Source: Roseovarius arcticus (GTDB lineage Bacteria; Pseudomonadota; Alphaproteobacteria; Rhodobacterales; Rhodobacteraceae). From it: 64,000 nucleotides of DNA. The notes under the pieces are model-generated. The model did not search any database. It was not told the origin of the DNA and saw only the letters and a list, made by a program, of their open reading frames with translations. Numbering within the stretch: position 1 is the stretch's first letter; each line of letters starts with the position of its first letter. The position numbers and the translations under genes are program-made. The DNA is taken from contig NZ_SZZN01000001.1 of assembly GCF_006125015.1 (NCBI RefSeq), positions 2,170,001 to 2,234,000 of the forward strand, in the 5' to 3' direction. Shown here piece after piece: positions 46,048 through 55,228 of this stretch.

Positions 46048-46553
46048 GTGGTGTCCTTTGCTTTTCGAGTTAATGGTAAATGAAACTGCTGAACTCTAAG
46101 ATTTGATTGCGGTGGTTGTGGTAACGCGTAGGCGCCATCATGGCGTCGCTATGCCTTGCTTAGAGGGTATTCAGGCAAAAGGTGTGTCATCGCCAATGCC
46201 ACTTTGTCATCACTTGTCGCAGACGCGCTGCCTGATACAATTTGCAACAATTCAGATAGGTCGAACTGGTCGTTTCACCGTCCACGGCCAGAGCGGCGAT
46301 CAATTTAAGAGGGTAGTCCTTACTTGGCGCGCTCAATCTGCACGCCGATGACCAGCAGCTAATCCGATCCAAAAGCGCGGTTGCGGAGACAGGATCGTTC
46401 AAGGCGTCATGGGAAAACGCGCTTGTAGAGCGCGCGCGCCGCCTAGACGACGCGTTCACCATGCCGCAACACGGGCGGGTAGAAATCATGCCTTGCCCGG
46501 CGCACCCGATTGGCCGACCATGCTGTTCCGCGCACCGTGACGAGGATATTACC
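46048..46553. other. Intergenic region between the RcnB-like gene and cysE
   Basis: 506 bp with no convincing gene. It contains a short perfect palindrome CGCCAT-C-ATGGCG at 46133-46145 and a very GC-rich segment (46410-46460). Frames crossing it on both strands have no ribosome sites and no recognisable motifs. Confidence 0.4.
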
Positions 46554-47327
46554 ATGACCGCTTCGCCCCTTTTGCGACAGGCACGCGCGCTGTTTACGGG
46601 GGAGCCGGATCTGGCGGTGTTCTTCGCCTACGATCCCGAGGATATAGAGACCGACGCCGATCTGCTGGCGGGCGTGCTGGCCGCCTGCATACCCGAAGGT
46701 TCGGCGCGCGATAGGCTACGCGCCATTGCGGCGCAGGTTTTCGACGACAATCAAGATGCGCGCGCAGCTGCACTGGACGACTTGACGGCGACTGCTGGAC
46801 GCGACGCCGATCCGGGCGGGCGCGCCGCAACGCTGCATTTCGCGGGTGGCTATCACCTGCTGCTGTCCTACCGATTGACCCATGCGCTGTGGCACACGGG
46901 GCGCGGCACGTTGGCGCTGGCACTAAAGAGCCAATTCACCCGCGCGCTCGGGGCCGAGATTTGGCCTCAGGCGCAAATCGGCCGGGGGGTTTGGATTGAT
47001 CATGGCCTCGGCGTCGTGATTGGGCAGACCGCCGTGATCGAGGATGACGTGAGCCTTTGGCACGGGGTCACTCTGGGCTCCACGCTTGCGGATCTTGGCG
47101 ACAGCCGCCATCCAATCATCCGGCGCGGGGCGACAATTGGCGCCAATGCTATAATCTTGGGCGGGATTGAGATCGGCGCAGGCGCCGTCATCGGGGCGGG
47201 CGCTGTGGTAACTCGCCCCGTGCCGCCCGGCGCACTGGTGACCGGCCCCCGCGCCGAAGAGCGGAGCCGCCGGCCCGGCATGTTCGCCGGCTTTCCCACG
47301 CTGGCAATGTTGGAGGGGCGGGAATGA
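46554..47327 (+). CDS. cysE: Serine O-acetyltransferase family protein
   Basis: 257 aa, CysE-like. N-terminal helical part, then a left-handed beta-helix with hexapeptide repeats: WPQAQIGRGVWIDHGLGVVIGQTAVIEDDVSLWHGVTLG has the catalytic Asp-His and His of CysE split over short segments, followed by HPIIRRGATIGANAI and IGAGAVIGAGAVV. Transfers acetyl from acetyl-CoA to L-serine, the first step of cysteine synthesis. Its coupling to a VOC gene and an amidohydrolase instead of cysK raises the chance that it acetylates another hydroxyl or amine. GAGG 8 nt upstream sets the ATG; an extra 31-residue N-terminus is rejected. Confidence 0.85.
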   Translation: MTASPLLRQARALFTGEPDLAVFFAYDPEDIETDADLLAGVLAACIPEGSARDRLRAIAAQVFDDNQDARAAALDDLTATAGRDADPGGRAATLHFAGGYHLLLSYRLTHALWHTGRGTLALALKSQFTRALGAEIWPQAQIGRGVWIDHGLGVVIGQTAVIEDDVSLWHGVTLGSTLADLGDSRHPIIRRGATIGANAIILGGIEIGAGAVIGAGAVVTRPVPPGALVTGPRAEERSRRPGMFAGFPTLAMLEGRE

Positions 47328-48208
47328 CCCTGACACTGGATCATCCATTGGTCTGCGTGCACGATTTGAAGGCGGCATGCGCCACCTACCAATCGCTCGG
47401 CTTTGCGATGAAGCCGCCGGGAATGCACCCGTGGGGTACCTCGACCGCGTTGATTATTTTTCAGCGACAGTTGCTGGAGCTGGTGAGCATAGGCGACGCC
47501 TCTCTGCTGGATGGCTACGCAGTCGGCAATTTCCGTTTTGGCCGCCATGTTCAGGCGCATCTGGCTCAGCGCGAGGGCGTGCCGTTGACTGCGCTGTGTA
47601 GCGATGACGCAGACGGCGACGCCAAACGGCTGATCGAACGGGGCGTGCGCTGCGAGGGGCGTATCGCGTTTGGGCGCGACGTGGTGCTGGCCGATGGCAC
47701 GCCGGACCGAACGGCGACGACCTTGCAGATATTCACCCGGCCAGAGCTAGACCGATTGGCAATGTTCGCCTGCCAACAGCACCGGCGCGATCTGATAGAG
47801 TTTCCTGAATGGATGGACCACCCGAACGGGGCAATGGGCTTTGCTTCGGCAACAATTCTTGCCGCCAAGCGCGATCAATCTGCGGTGCGCGATTGGCTAA
47901 CGCTATTGCACGGCGGGGACGCGGTGCAAGACACCGATTGGGGTTTTGCCGTAGATACCGGGGGCGGGATGTGGCGCGTTGTCGACCGCGAGAGTGGCGC
48001 CGCGCTGTTTGGCCCCGTGTCCAAAGATTTGGCGCCAGATGGCGCGCCGTCGGTCGTGTCTTTGGACATCATCACGCGCGACATGGCGCGGGTTAAGCCG
48101 TACCTTGAGGCAGGGCAGTTCGCCCACCGCCAGATCGGTGATACATATGTTCTGACGCAGACAGGCCGCCTGGGCGGAATCCTTTTGACCTTTCGACAGG
48201 CCGGCTAA
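47324..48208 (+). CDS. VOC superfamily (glyoxalase/dioxygenase fold) protein
   Basis: 294 aa, two beta-alpha-beta-beta-beta modules. The start LTLDHPLVCVHDLKAACATYQSLGFAMKPPGMHPWGT is typical of the glyoxalase-like domain 3 group, and HPNGAMGFASATILA opens the second half. Metal-ligand candidates are His in DHPLV and HPNG. VOC proteins include glyoxalases, extradiol dioxygenases and isomerases, so the reaction cannot be stated. Start overlaps the cysE stop by ATGA; the M20 amidohydrolase starts 15 bp after its stop. Confidence 0.82.
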   Translation: MTLTLDHPLVCVHDLKAACATYQSLGFAMKPPGMHPWGTSTALIIFQRQLLELVSIGDASLLDGYAVGNFRFGRHVQAHLAQREGVPLTALCSDDADGDAKRLIERGVRCEGRIAFGRDVVLADGTPDRTATTLQIFTRPELDRLAMFACQQHRRDLIEFPEWMDHPNGAMGFASATILAAKRDQSAVRDWLTLLHGGDAVQDTDWGFAVDTGGGMWRVVDRESGAALFGPVSKDLAPDGAPSVVSLDIITRDMARVKPYLEAGQFAHRQIGDTYVLTQTGRLGGILLTFRQAG

Positions 48209-48223
48209 GAGAAAGGCGAGCGC

Positions 48224-49366
48224 ATGTTCGACAACACCCATATCGAAGAGGCGGTCGCGTGGCGCCGCGACCTGCACCGCCATCCCGAGATCGCATATCA
48301 GGAAACGCGCACGTCCGATATGATCGCCCGCCTTTTGGATGGCTGGGGCTGGCAGGTCACCCGCGGTCTGGCAACGACCGGCGTGGTCGCAACGATGGGG
48401 GATGGCGACGGCCCACGCATCGGCCTTCGGGCAGATATCGACGCGCTACCGATCCACGAGGTGACGGGGCTGGATCACGCCTCGACCATACCCGGCATGA
48501 TGCATGCCTGCGGGCATGACGGGCATACTTCGATGCTGCTATTGGCCGCGCGGCAGATCGCGGCCGAGGGTGTGGCGGGCGGCACTGTTACACTCATCTT
48601 TCAGCCCGCCGAGGAGTCTGAGGCTGGTGCACGCGTGATGATCGAGGACGGGCTGTTCGACCGCTTCCCGTGCGATACGGTCTACGCCATCCATAATTGG
48701 CCGGGACTGGCGCCGGGCCGTCTGGTGGCGCGGGACGACGCAATGATGGCGGCGTTCGCCGTTTTTGACATCACCATTTCCGGCAAGGGCGGCCACGGCG
48801 CCATGCCCGAACAAAGCGACGGGGTTATCGCCGCCGCCGCGCGCATTGCCGCCGCCGCGCAGGAAATTCCGGCACGCAGTCTGTCGCCGCTAACGCCGAG
48901 CGTTCTGTCGATCACGCAGATCCATTCCGGCTCGGCCTACAACATCTGTCCGGATACCGCGACGCTAGCCGGCACGGCGCGCTGGTTCGACGCCGGTGCA
49001 GGCGACATCCTAGAACGGCGTCTGAGCGAGGTTGCGAGCGGCATCGCAACAGCGCATGGCTGCAAGATGCAGATCGACTATCAGCGCCGCTATCCGGCCA
49101 CGATCAACACCGCTGCCGAGGCCGCAATCGCGCGCGAAATCGGCGACGCGATGGGGCTGGATACCAGCACGGCAGACCCAAGCATGGCGTCCGAGGATTT
49201 CGCGTTTATGCTGCAAAAGGTGCCGGGCGCCTATTTGTGGCTGGGCGCCGCGCGCGAGGGCAACAATCCGGGGCTTCATGCCACCACCTTTGATTTCAAC
49301 GACAAGATCCTGCCAGTCGGCGCGGAGTTCTGGGTGCGGCTTGCCCAGCGTGCGACGCGCGGCTGA
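48224..49366 (+). CDS. M20D-family metal-dependent amidohydrolase
   Basis: 380 aa. Metal ligands are the Cys-Gly-His of GMMHACGHDGHTS, Glu-Glu of FQPAEESEAGA and His of YAIHNWPG; the second domain ends with the late His of NPGLHATTF. The N-terminal WRRDLHRHPEIAYQE is the signature of hippurate hydrolase / IAA-amino-acid hydrolase-like enzymes, which split N-acyl or N-aroyl amino acids. Cytoplasmic. Followed with a 1-bp overlap by a LysR regulator and, further on, by two dehydrogenases and a DUF3100 transporter candidate, so a catabolic role is likely. Confidence 0.9.
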   Translation: MFDNTHIEEAVAWRRDLHRHPEIAYQETRTSDMIARLLDGWGWQVTRGLATTGVVATMGDGDGPRIGLRADIDALPIHEVTGLDHASTIPGMMHACGHDGHTSMLLLAARQIAAEGVAGGTVTLIFQPAEESEAGARVMIEDGLFDRFPCDTVYAIHNWPGLAPGRLVARDDAMMAAFAVFDITISGKGGHGAMPEQSDGVIAAAARIAAAAQEIPARSLSPLTPSVLSITQIHSGSAYNICPDTATLAGTARWFDAGAGDILERRLSEVASGIATAHGCKMQIDYQRRYPATINTAAEAAIAREIGDAMGLDTSTADPSMASEDFAFMLQKVPGAYLWLGAAREGNNPGLHATTFDFNDKILPVGAEFWVRLAQRATRG

Positions 49367-50274
49367 TGGATACACTTGACCCACGGTTTCTGCGCGAATT
49401 CCTTTGCGTCGCGCAAGAGGGGTCAATCAGGGGCGCGGCGGCGCGACTGAATGTGGCGCCCTCGGCGATCAGCCGCAAGATCACCGATATCGAGGCGCGG
49501 CTGGGTGTGCCCCTGCTAGAACGGAGCGCGCAGGGCGTGCGCCTGACCGACGCCGGGCAACTGTTACGCGAACATGCGCTGCACCAACAAGACGAGCAGG
49601 CATTTCTGCTGGATCAGCTGGGCCGCTTTGGCAAGGGCGAGGGACAGAATGTACGCATCGCTGTGGGCGAGGGCTTTACCGCCGATCTGATGCAGAACGG
49701 CTTGTCACCGCTGACTACCGCGCATCCACATCTACGATTTCGCATAGATCAGGCGGGCACTGACGCGCTGCAGGACCGGGTCGTGCTAGGCGAGGCGGAT
49801 ATCGGCATTGCCTATAACCCTGATTTGTCCGAGGCGATCCGGTCGCTTGCTGTAGGGCACCAGCCACTTTGCGCCATTGTACCCACCGGCTCGCCGCTGG
49901 CCGGGCGTGCATCGGTAGGGCTGGCCGAAGTTTTGCAGCAACCCGTCGGCCTGCTGGACAGGCGGCATGCGATCCGCGGGCTAGTGGGCCGCGCGGCGGG
50001 CAATCAGGGGTTAGCACTGCTTCCGCAGATTGAGACCAGTTCGATTACGCTACTGATCCGCTATGTCTGTGCCGGAATGGGCGTGACGTTCCTGCCGCGA
50101 TTTTCTGTATCGATTCAGGCCGCGCGCGGCGAGTTGGCTATCATTCCGGTCGACGAGGCGTCACTACAGCAGGTCAGCGCGCATCTGATGGTGCGCGCGC
50201 GCCGCCGACTTCCGAAATCGGTAGAACTGGCGGCGCAATTTCTGGCAGACCGCATGGTCGCGTTTCAAGCCTAA
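49366..50274 (+). CDS. LysR-family transcriptional regulator
   Basis: 302 aa. Residues 1-62 are the winged helix-turn-helix (FLREFLCVAQEGSIRGAAARL then NVAPSAISRKITDIEARLG). The rest is a LysR effector-binding domain with two alternating lobes. The start overlaps the M20 stop by 1 bp, so it is in the same transcript as the enzymes, less common than divergent orientation. It probably controls this catabolic unit in response to a pathway intermediate; no LysR box was defined. Confidence 0.92.
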   Translation: MDTLDPRFLREFLCVAQEGSIRGAAARLNVAPSAISRKITDIEARLGVPLLERSAQGVRLTDAGQLLREHALHQQDEQAFLLDQLGRFGKGEGQNVRIAVGEGFTADLMQNGLSPLTTAHPHLRFRIDQAGTDALQDRVVLGEADIGIAYNPDLSEAIRSLAVGHQPLCAIVPTGSPLAGRASVGLAEVLQQPVGLLDRRHAIRGLVGRAAGNQGLALLPQIETSSITLLIRYVCAGMGVTFLPRFSVSIQAARGELAIIPVDEASLQQVSAHLMVRARRRLPKSVELAAQFLADRMVAFQA

Positions 50275-50399
50275 GGCATACTGCGACGGCAGAGTGTTGC
50301 GATCAAGGCAACGCACCGTACCCACATTGAGCACTATTTGTGTCCACCTGTGGCTTGGATAGTCCGGTGCAATCGCACTCAAGCCATCAGGAGGGCAAA

Positions 50400-51308
50400 A
50401 TGCCCGAGACACAGCAAATACGCGCCGGGATTATCGGCCTTGGCGCAATGGGTATCGGCATGGCGCAGACCTTGGCTGCCAAAGGGTTCGCCGTCGCAGC
50501 CTTTGATCTGTCGGAGGCGGCACTTGCCCGCGCAAAGGCTGCAGGTGCCGCGCCGCAGACCAGCGCAGCGGGCGTGTTCGACGCCGCCGACGTGATTGTG
50601 CTGTCCCTGCCCGCAGCACACCACGTAGAGGCGGTGATTGCAGATGCCACAGCAGCAGGCCATCTGGCACCGGACGCCGCACCGCGTATCGTGATTGACA
50701 CATCTACATCCGAGGCTGACATCAGCCGCAAATTGGCTGCGGCGCTGGACGCCGCCGGGCACGGCTTTGTCGATGCCCCGGTCAGCGGCGGGCCATCGGG
50801 CGCTGCTGCGGGAACGCTGGCGATGATGCTGGGCGGCGATGATGCCCATATCGCCCGCGCCATGCCGGTTCTGGAGGCATTGGGACAAAAAATCATTCAT
50901 GTCGGCCCAAGCGGTGCAGGCAATGTGGCGAAACTGGTGAATAACATGCTGGTCGCCAGCCATATGCTGACCACGCTAGAGGCGATCCGGCTGGCAGAGG
51001 CGTCGGGCGTTAGCGCCGAGGATGCGCTGCGCGTGATTAATTCGGCCACCGGTCGCAGCGCGATCAGCGAAATTCATTATCCCAACTGGGTGCTGCCGCG
51101 CAGCTTTGATAGCGGGTTTTCGACCGGGCTGATGCGCAAGGACGTGCGACTGGCACTCGAAATGGCCACCAAAGCCGGATGCGCCATGCCACTGGCCAAC
51201 ATGGTCGCCAATTTGTGGAGCGAGGAACGCTCGGGCCTGACCGATGGTGATGATTTCATGCTGATGGGCGATCCGCAGGCGGACCGTTTTAAGGGAGAAG
51301 ACGAATGA
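50400..51308 (+). CDS. 3-hydroxyisobutyrate-dehydrogenase-family NAD(P)-dependent dehydrogenase
   Basis: 302 aa beta-hydroxyacid dehydrogenase. Rossmann motif IIGLGAMGIGMAQTLAAKG at the N-terminus, substrate loop DAPVSGGPSGAAAGTL and the catalytic Lys in NVAKLVNNML. Related enzymes oxidise 3-hydroxyisobutyrate, tartronate, L-threonate or 2-hydroxymethylglutarate. AGGAGG stands 7 nt before the ATG at 50400 and so decides the start over an earlier one. A 125-bp gap follows lysR and may hold a second promoter. The stop overlaps the aldehyde dehydrogenase start by ATGA, so the two enzymes probably act in sequence. Confidence 0.9.
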   Translation: MPETQQIRAGIIGLGAMGIGMAQTLAAKGFAVAAFDLSEAALARAKAAGAAPQTSAAGVFDAADVIVLSLPAAHHVEAVIADATAAGHLAPDAAPRIVIDTSTSEADISRKLAAALDAAGHGFVDAPVSGGPSGAAAGTLAMMLGGDDAHIARAMPVLEALGQKIIHVGPSGAGNVAKLVNNMLVASHMLTTLEAIRLAEASGVSAEDALRVINSATGRSAISEIHYPNWVLPRSFDSGFSTGLMRKDVRLALEMATKAGCAMPLANMVANLWSEERSGLTDGDDFMLMGDPQADRFKGEDE

Positions 51309-52828
51309 CCGACACATCAAACCGCGTTGCTGAGTTGCTGCAAGAGCTGCTGGGAACCCCCGATGTCCAAAGCTACGTCGCAGGCGGCTTCCTGTCCGGC
51401 GCTGGTGATGAGCTGTCGCTGACCGATCCGGCGACTGGCACCGTCTTTGCCACCTACCGTGATGCGGGGGCCGATGTGGTGGCGCAGGCGGCGGACGCCG
51501 CCGAGATCGCCCAGCGCGATTGGTGGGCAAAAACCGCGTCCGACCGGGGCCGCATCATGTTTGAGATCGGGCGCCAGATCCGCGCCCATGCCGCGCCCCT
51601 GTCCGAGCTGGAGTGTATCTCGACCGGGCGACCTATCCGCGACACGGGAGGAGAGCCGGGGCGCATGGCCGAGATGTTCGAGTATTACGCAGGCTGGTGC
51701 GACAAAATCACCGGCGACGTCATCCCTGTGCCGAGCACCCACCTGAACTACACACGCCACGAACCCATCGGCGTAGTCGCGCAGATCACACCGTGGAACG
51801 CGCCGCTGTTCACCTGCTGCTGGCAGGTCGCCCCGGCGATTTGCGCAGGCAACGGCTTGGTGTTGAAGCCGTCCGAACTGACGCCGCTTAGCAGCCTTGT
51901 CATCGGCGTGTTGTGCGAAAAAGCAGGCGTTCCGCGTGGATTGGTCAATGTGATCGCGGGCGCCGGGCCAACCAGCGGTCAAGCGATGATCGACCACCCC
52001 TCGACAGGCTTGGCAGTCTTTGTTGGGTCGGCTCAGGCGGGCAGCGCGATTGCCGCGCGGGCAGCGCTGAAGCCGATGGGGGCGGTGCTGGAACTGGGCG
52101 GAAAATCGGCCAACGTCGTGTTTGCTGATGCAGACATTGACCGCGCCGTCATCGGCGCGCAGGCCGCCATATTTGCCAGTTGCGGTCAAAGCTGTGTCGC
52201 GGGTTCGCGCCTGCTGGTGCAGAGGTCGATCCACGACGAATTGGTGGAGAAGCTTACAGCCGCCAGCGCGCGCATCCCGGTCGGAATGCCCTTAGATCAG
52301 AGCACCCAGATCGGCCCGGTTAACAATGCCGCACAATGGTCCAAGATCGACGCAATGGTCCAAGCTGCGGCCACAGGCGGTGCCCACCTCGCCACCGGCG
52401 GGGCCAAGCCCGAGGCACTGGCAGATAGCGGCGGCTATTTCTATGCACCGACGGTGCTGACAGGCGTGACCCCTAACATGGACATCGCCCGCGAAGAGGT
52501 ATTCGGCCCGGTTCTGTCGGTCCTGACATTCGAGACAGAAGAAGAGGCCGTCGCGCTGGCGAACGGCACGCCATACGGCCTCGCCGGGGCGGTTTGGACG
52601 CAGGATGTGGGCCGCGCGCACCGCATGGCAGCCAAGGTTCGCGCCGGAACATTTTGGGTCAACAGCTACAAGACTATCAACGTCATGTCGCCCTTCGGGG
52701 GCTTCGGGCGGTCGGGGTATGGTCGGTCCTCGGGACGCGAGGCGCTGTCAGCATACACTCAGACCAAATCAGTCTGGGTTGAAACAGCCGAAAACCCTGC
52801 CATTGGTTTCGGCTATGCACCCGGATAG
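51305..52828 (+). CDS. NAD(P)-dependent aldehyde dehydrogenase
   Basis: 507 aa. All classical elements are seen: TPWNAPLF cofactor region, FVGSAQAGSAIA, catalytic Glu in LELGGKSANVV, nucleophile Cys 297 in GQSCVAGSR, and EEVFGPVLSV. The FGGFGRSGYGRSSG C-terminal motif places it with the aromatic/aliphatic ALDH superfamily. Coupled with the hydroxyisobutyrate-type dehydrogenase, it could oxidise the aldehyde formed from an alcohol intermediate. Substrate is not inferable. Confidence 0.93.
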   Translation: MTDTSNRVAELLQELLGTPDVQSYVAGGFLSGAGDELSLTDPATGTVFATYRDAGADVVAQAADAAEIAQRDWWAKTASDRGRIMFEIGRQIRAHAAPLSELECISTGRPIRDTGGEPGRMAEMFEYYAGWCDKITGDVIPVPSTHLNYTRHEPIGVVAQITPWNAPLFTCCWQVAPAICAGNGLVLKPSELTPLSSLVIGVLCEKAGVPRGLVNVIAGAGPTSGQAMIDHPSTGLAVFVGSAQAGSAIAARAALKPMGAVLELGGKSANVVFADADIDRAVIGAQAAIFASCGQSCVAGSRLLVQRSIHDELVEKLTAASARIPVGMPLDQSTQIGPVNNAAQWSKIDAMVQAAATGGAHLATGGAKPEALADSGGYFYAPTVLTGVTPNMDIAREEVFGPVLSVLTFETEEEAVALANGTPYGLAGAVWTQDVGRAHRMAAKVRAGTFWVNSYKTINVMSPFGGFGRSGYGRSSGREALSAYTQTKSVWVETAENPAIGFGYAPG

Positions 52829-52931
52829 GTTGCGCATCAAGTCAGGCGCTTGCCAGTAGAGGCGCGCAGCGATTAACTAAATTAATGAGGCTCATGTGCC
52901 ACGAATGGCACGAAAAAAAGGGAGGGACATA

Positions 52932-53753
52932 ATGCAACGAACAATGGATATAGTGCTGGATTGGCGGCTGCATATCAGCGTGCTGATTATCACCATCATG
53001 AGCGAGCTGATCGGCGTGATCGCCATACCCATCGGGATCGGGTCGATCCTGCTACTGCCGCTGCTCTATGCGTTCATTCTGGGGTTGATTATCAACCCGA
53101 ACGTGATCAAGGGCGCGGGCGTCTGGATCAAGGACAATGACGTCAAGGCTGCATCACCCCTGATCGTGATCGCAATCATGCCGTTTATTGCTAAGTTCGG
53201 CACTATTATCGGCCCCTCGATGGAGCAGATTATTGACGCCGGCCCTGCCCTTCTGCTGCAGGAATTGGGCAACCTCGGCACCATCATCATCGCCTTTCCC
53301 GTCGCCGTTCTGGTGCTTCGGATGGGCCGCGAATCCATCGGCGCGTGTTTCTCAGTCGCGCGCGAGCCGAATATCGCAATCATCGCCGACAAGTACGGTC
53401 TGAAAAGCCAAGAGGGTGCCGGCGTGATGGGTGTCTACGTCATTGGCACTCTGTTCGGCACGTTCATCTTTGCCATTCTGGCATCGGTCCTTGCCACCAC
53501 CGGGGCCTTCTCGGTCGAAGCATTGGCGATGGCATGCGGTATCGGATCAGGTTCGATGATGGCGGCCTGCACCGGGGCGCTGGCCAGTGCAATTCCAGAG
53601 ATGAAAGAGCAGATCCTGGCGCTTGCCGGTGCGTCTAACGTGCTGACCTATGCCACTGGCATTTATTTGGGCATCTTTGTCGCCCTGCCGCTGACCGAAA
53701 AGCTGTACGACCTTCTGGGCCGTAAAGATGCAGTAACGAAGGTGGGAGAGTGA
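52932..53753 (+). CDS. DUF3100 family membrane protein, likely transporter
   Basis: 273 aa, about eight hydrophobic helices with Gly-rich turns (GIGSILLLPLL, GIGSGSMMAACTGAL), the shape of a DUF3100 protein as I know the family. No transport mechanism is established. GGAGGG 5-6 nt before the ATG at 52932 chooses this start over one 36 bp upstream. Followed after 2 bp by a smaller membrane protein, with which it may form a two-component permease. Preceded by M20 and dehydrogenase genes, it could import the amide substrate. Confidence 0.78.
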   Translation: MQRTMDIVLDWRLHISVLIITIMSELIGVIAIPIGIGSILLLPLLYAFILGLIINPNVIKGAGVWIKDNDVKAASPLIVIAIMPFIAKFGTIIGPSMEQIIDAGPALLLQELGNLGTIIIAFPVAVLVLRMGRESIGACFSVAREPNIAIIADKYGLKSQEGAGVMGVYVIGTLFGTFIFAILASVLATTGAFSVEALAMACGIGSGSMMAACTGALASAIPEMKEQILALAGASNVLTYATGIYLGIFVALPLTEKLYDLLGRKDAVTKVGE

Positions 53754-53755
53754 CT

Positions 53756-54232
53756 ATGAACACGAGCGAAACACAAATGGACCCCACTGCCGAGCGCAAG
53801 CTGAGCCTGTCGGCTCACGCATTGGTGCTGGTTATCATCTGCGCGATCGGTCTGGTCGGGAACACCGTAGCGACGGACATTCCTATCGCCGACGGGTTTG
53901 TCGGGCTGATCGTGCTCTACGTGATCTCGATGGTCGGCCTCATCCTGACCGAAGTGGTCCCGATCAAGCTACCGTCGGTTGCGTGGATTTCGCTGATCGG
54001 CATCCTCGTGACGCTGCCTTGGACACCGGGCAGCGAATGGATTGTCGCCCATGCAAAGAACGTCAACTTCCTGACGCTGGCGACCCCTTGCCTGGCTTAT
54101 GCTGGCATCGCTATCGCCCGCCAAGAGATAGAGATCGCCAAAACGTCGGGATGGAAGATCTTTATCGTTGCTGTGCTGGTGATGACCGGAACTTATGTCG
54201 GCTCGGCGTTCATTGCAGATCTGTTCCTTTAA
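53756..54232 (+). CDS. Small membrane protein, probable partner of the DUF3100 protein
   Basis: 158 aa with four hydrophobic helices (about 25-43, 48-70, 78-95 and 130-155) after a polar 20-residue N-terminus. No family recognised. GGGAG 7 nt upstream favours the ATG at 53756; a GTG two codons earlier overlaps the DUF3100 stop. The pair probably forms one complex because they are back to back and end the transcript at a terminator. Confidence 0.72.
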   Translation: MNTSETQMDPTAERKLSLSAHALVLVIICAIGLVGNTVATDIPIADGFVGLIVLYVISMVGLILTEVVPIKLPSVAWISLIGILVTLPWTPGSEWIVAHAKNVNFLTLATPCLAYAGIAIARQEIEIAKTSGWKIFIVAVLVMTGTYVGSAFIADLFL

Positions 54233-54252
54233 GGCGCGTGTCTTTCGACAAT

Positions 54253-54283
54253 AAGGGGGGCGTGCCGTTGGCGCGCCCCTTTC
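54253..54283 (+). terminator. Rho-independent terminator of the amidohydrolase/DUF3100 unit
   Basis: Stem AAGGGGGGCG with CGCGCCCCTT (one mismatch) followed by TTCTGTTT, 20 bp after the last stop. The arrangement of GC stem plus T-rich tail is the clearest intrinsic terminator in the window. The next 340 bp (to 54625) show no gene or other recognisable element. Confidence 0.65.
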
Positions 54284-54625
54284 TGTTTGGGCCTTTGCAC
54301 CCGGGTACTGGCCGCGCTGTTATTGCACCAAATGTGCATTTAGATCGGCGAGGGGATACGTAGAATTATGCTGCGGAGCTGGCTGAACAGGCCAACCATT
54401 GGGACAGATGCGCCTCGCTTTGCGGCAAATACACAACCGTACAACTTTGCTTCCAGCCTGAGAGCATGGCGCACTGCTGCCCCTCAATTCAACTTCGCAA
54501 CCCCAAGTTGGCGCGTGCTGTTATCGCATCTCATCGCTCAACTTTGAAACATAGAAGCTTACCAGTTTATAGCGCCATTAACGGATGAGATTTATTCAGC
54601 CGATACTAAACAAAGGAAAGCGAAT

Positions 54626-54997
54626 ATGATTTCAAGCGTCAACACACAAAGCTTATCAATGATGCAGACGAGTGGCCGCCAAATGGCACCTCCGCCAACA
54701 AATGTAGACCAGAACGGGGAGGCCGAGCGCAAGATCGAGAGTGCTGAGGGCACTGGCAGCACACGTGGCGCTGAGGGTCGGCCGCCCCCACCTCCGCCGC
54801 CACCGTCCGGGGGCAGTTCAGCGGGACCGAAAGGTGGCGGTCAAATGGGCGGCGCAGATCCTGCGTCCCTGATCGAAAGCCTCTTTGAAACAATCGAGAC
54901 GTCAGACGAAGAGACCGATGAGAATAGCCTCATCGAGACGCTGACGTTGATTGCGACAGAGGGATATGGGACGACCCAATCCCTGTTCAATCCATAG
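54626..54997 (+). CDS. Small proline/glycine-rich acidic protein of unknown function
   Basis: 123 aa. Polar Ser/Gln/Met-rich start, a run of eight prolines followed by Gly/Ser-rich sequence (about residues 53-80), and an acidic amphipathic C-terminus (about 82-115: SLIESLFETIETSDEETDENSLIETL). No signal peptide or membrane helix. GGAAAG before the ATG supports translation. The low-complexity middle suggests a linker or disordered assembly protein. I do not recognise the family; the GC-rich periodic sequence means the frame could be chance, but the C-terminal helix pattern and the ribosome site argue for a gene. Confidence 0.55.
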   Translation: MISSVNTQSLSMMQTSGRQMAPPPTNVDQNGEAERKIESAEGTGSTRGAEGRPPPPPPPPSGGSSAGPKGGGQMGGADPASLIESLFETIETSDEETDENSLIETLTLIATEGYGTTQSLFNP

Positions 54998-55050
54998 CGT
55001 CCGCTTACCTGTTGATTTGATGCTGCTGCAGTTTCCCGGATCAACTACCT

Positions 55051-55084
55051 GTCCTTCGGGCAGCGCTTACGCTGCTTGAAGGAC
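55051..55084. terminator. Long stem-loop between convergent genes
   Basis: Fifteen-bp stem (GTCCTTCGGGCAGCG with CGCTGCTTGAAGGAC, including two G-U pairs in the plus-strand RNA) and a CTTA loop, between the proline-rich gene and the gtr operon end. No U tract on either side. Probably a shared structure for both 3' ends. Confidence 0.6.
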
Positions 55085-55228
55085 TGCAGAACGGCAAAAT
55101 TGACCGCATCTGACAACTGAGTGGATGTCCACTTCCCCCATTTTCAATGTGGCTAATTTTGCAATATCCAGACAATGCTCAGCAAGATTAGTGACGCGCA
55201 CCATTTTTTGCCGCGCTGCTGTTTCTAC

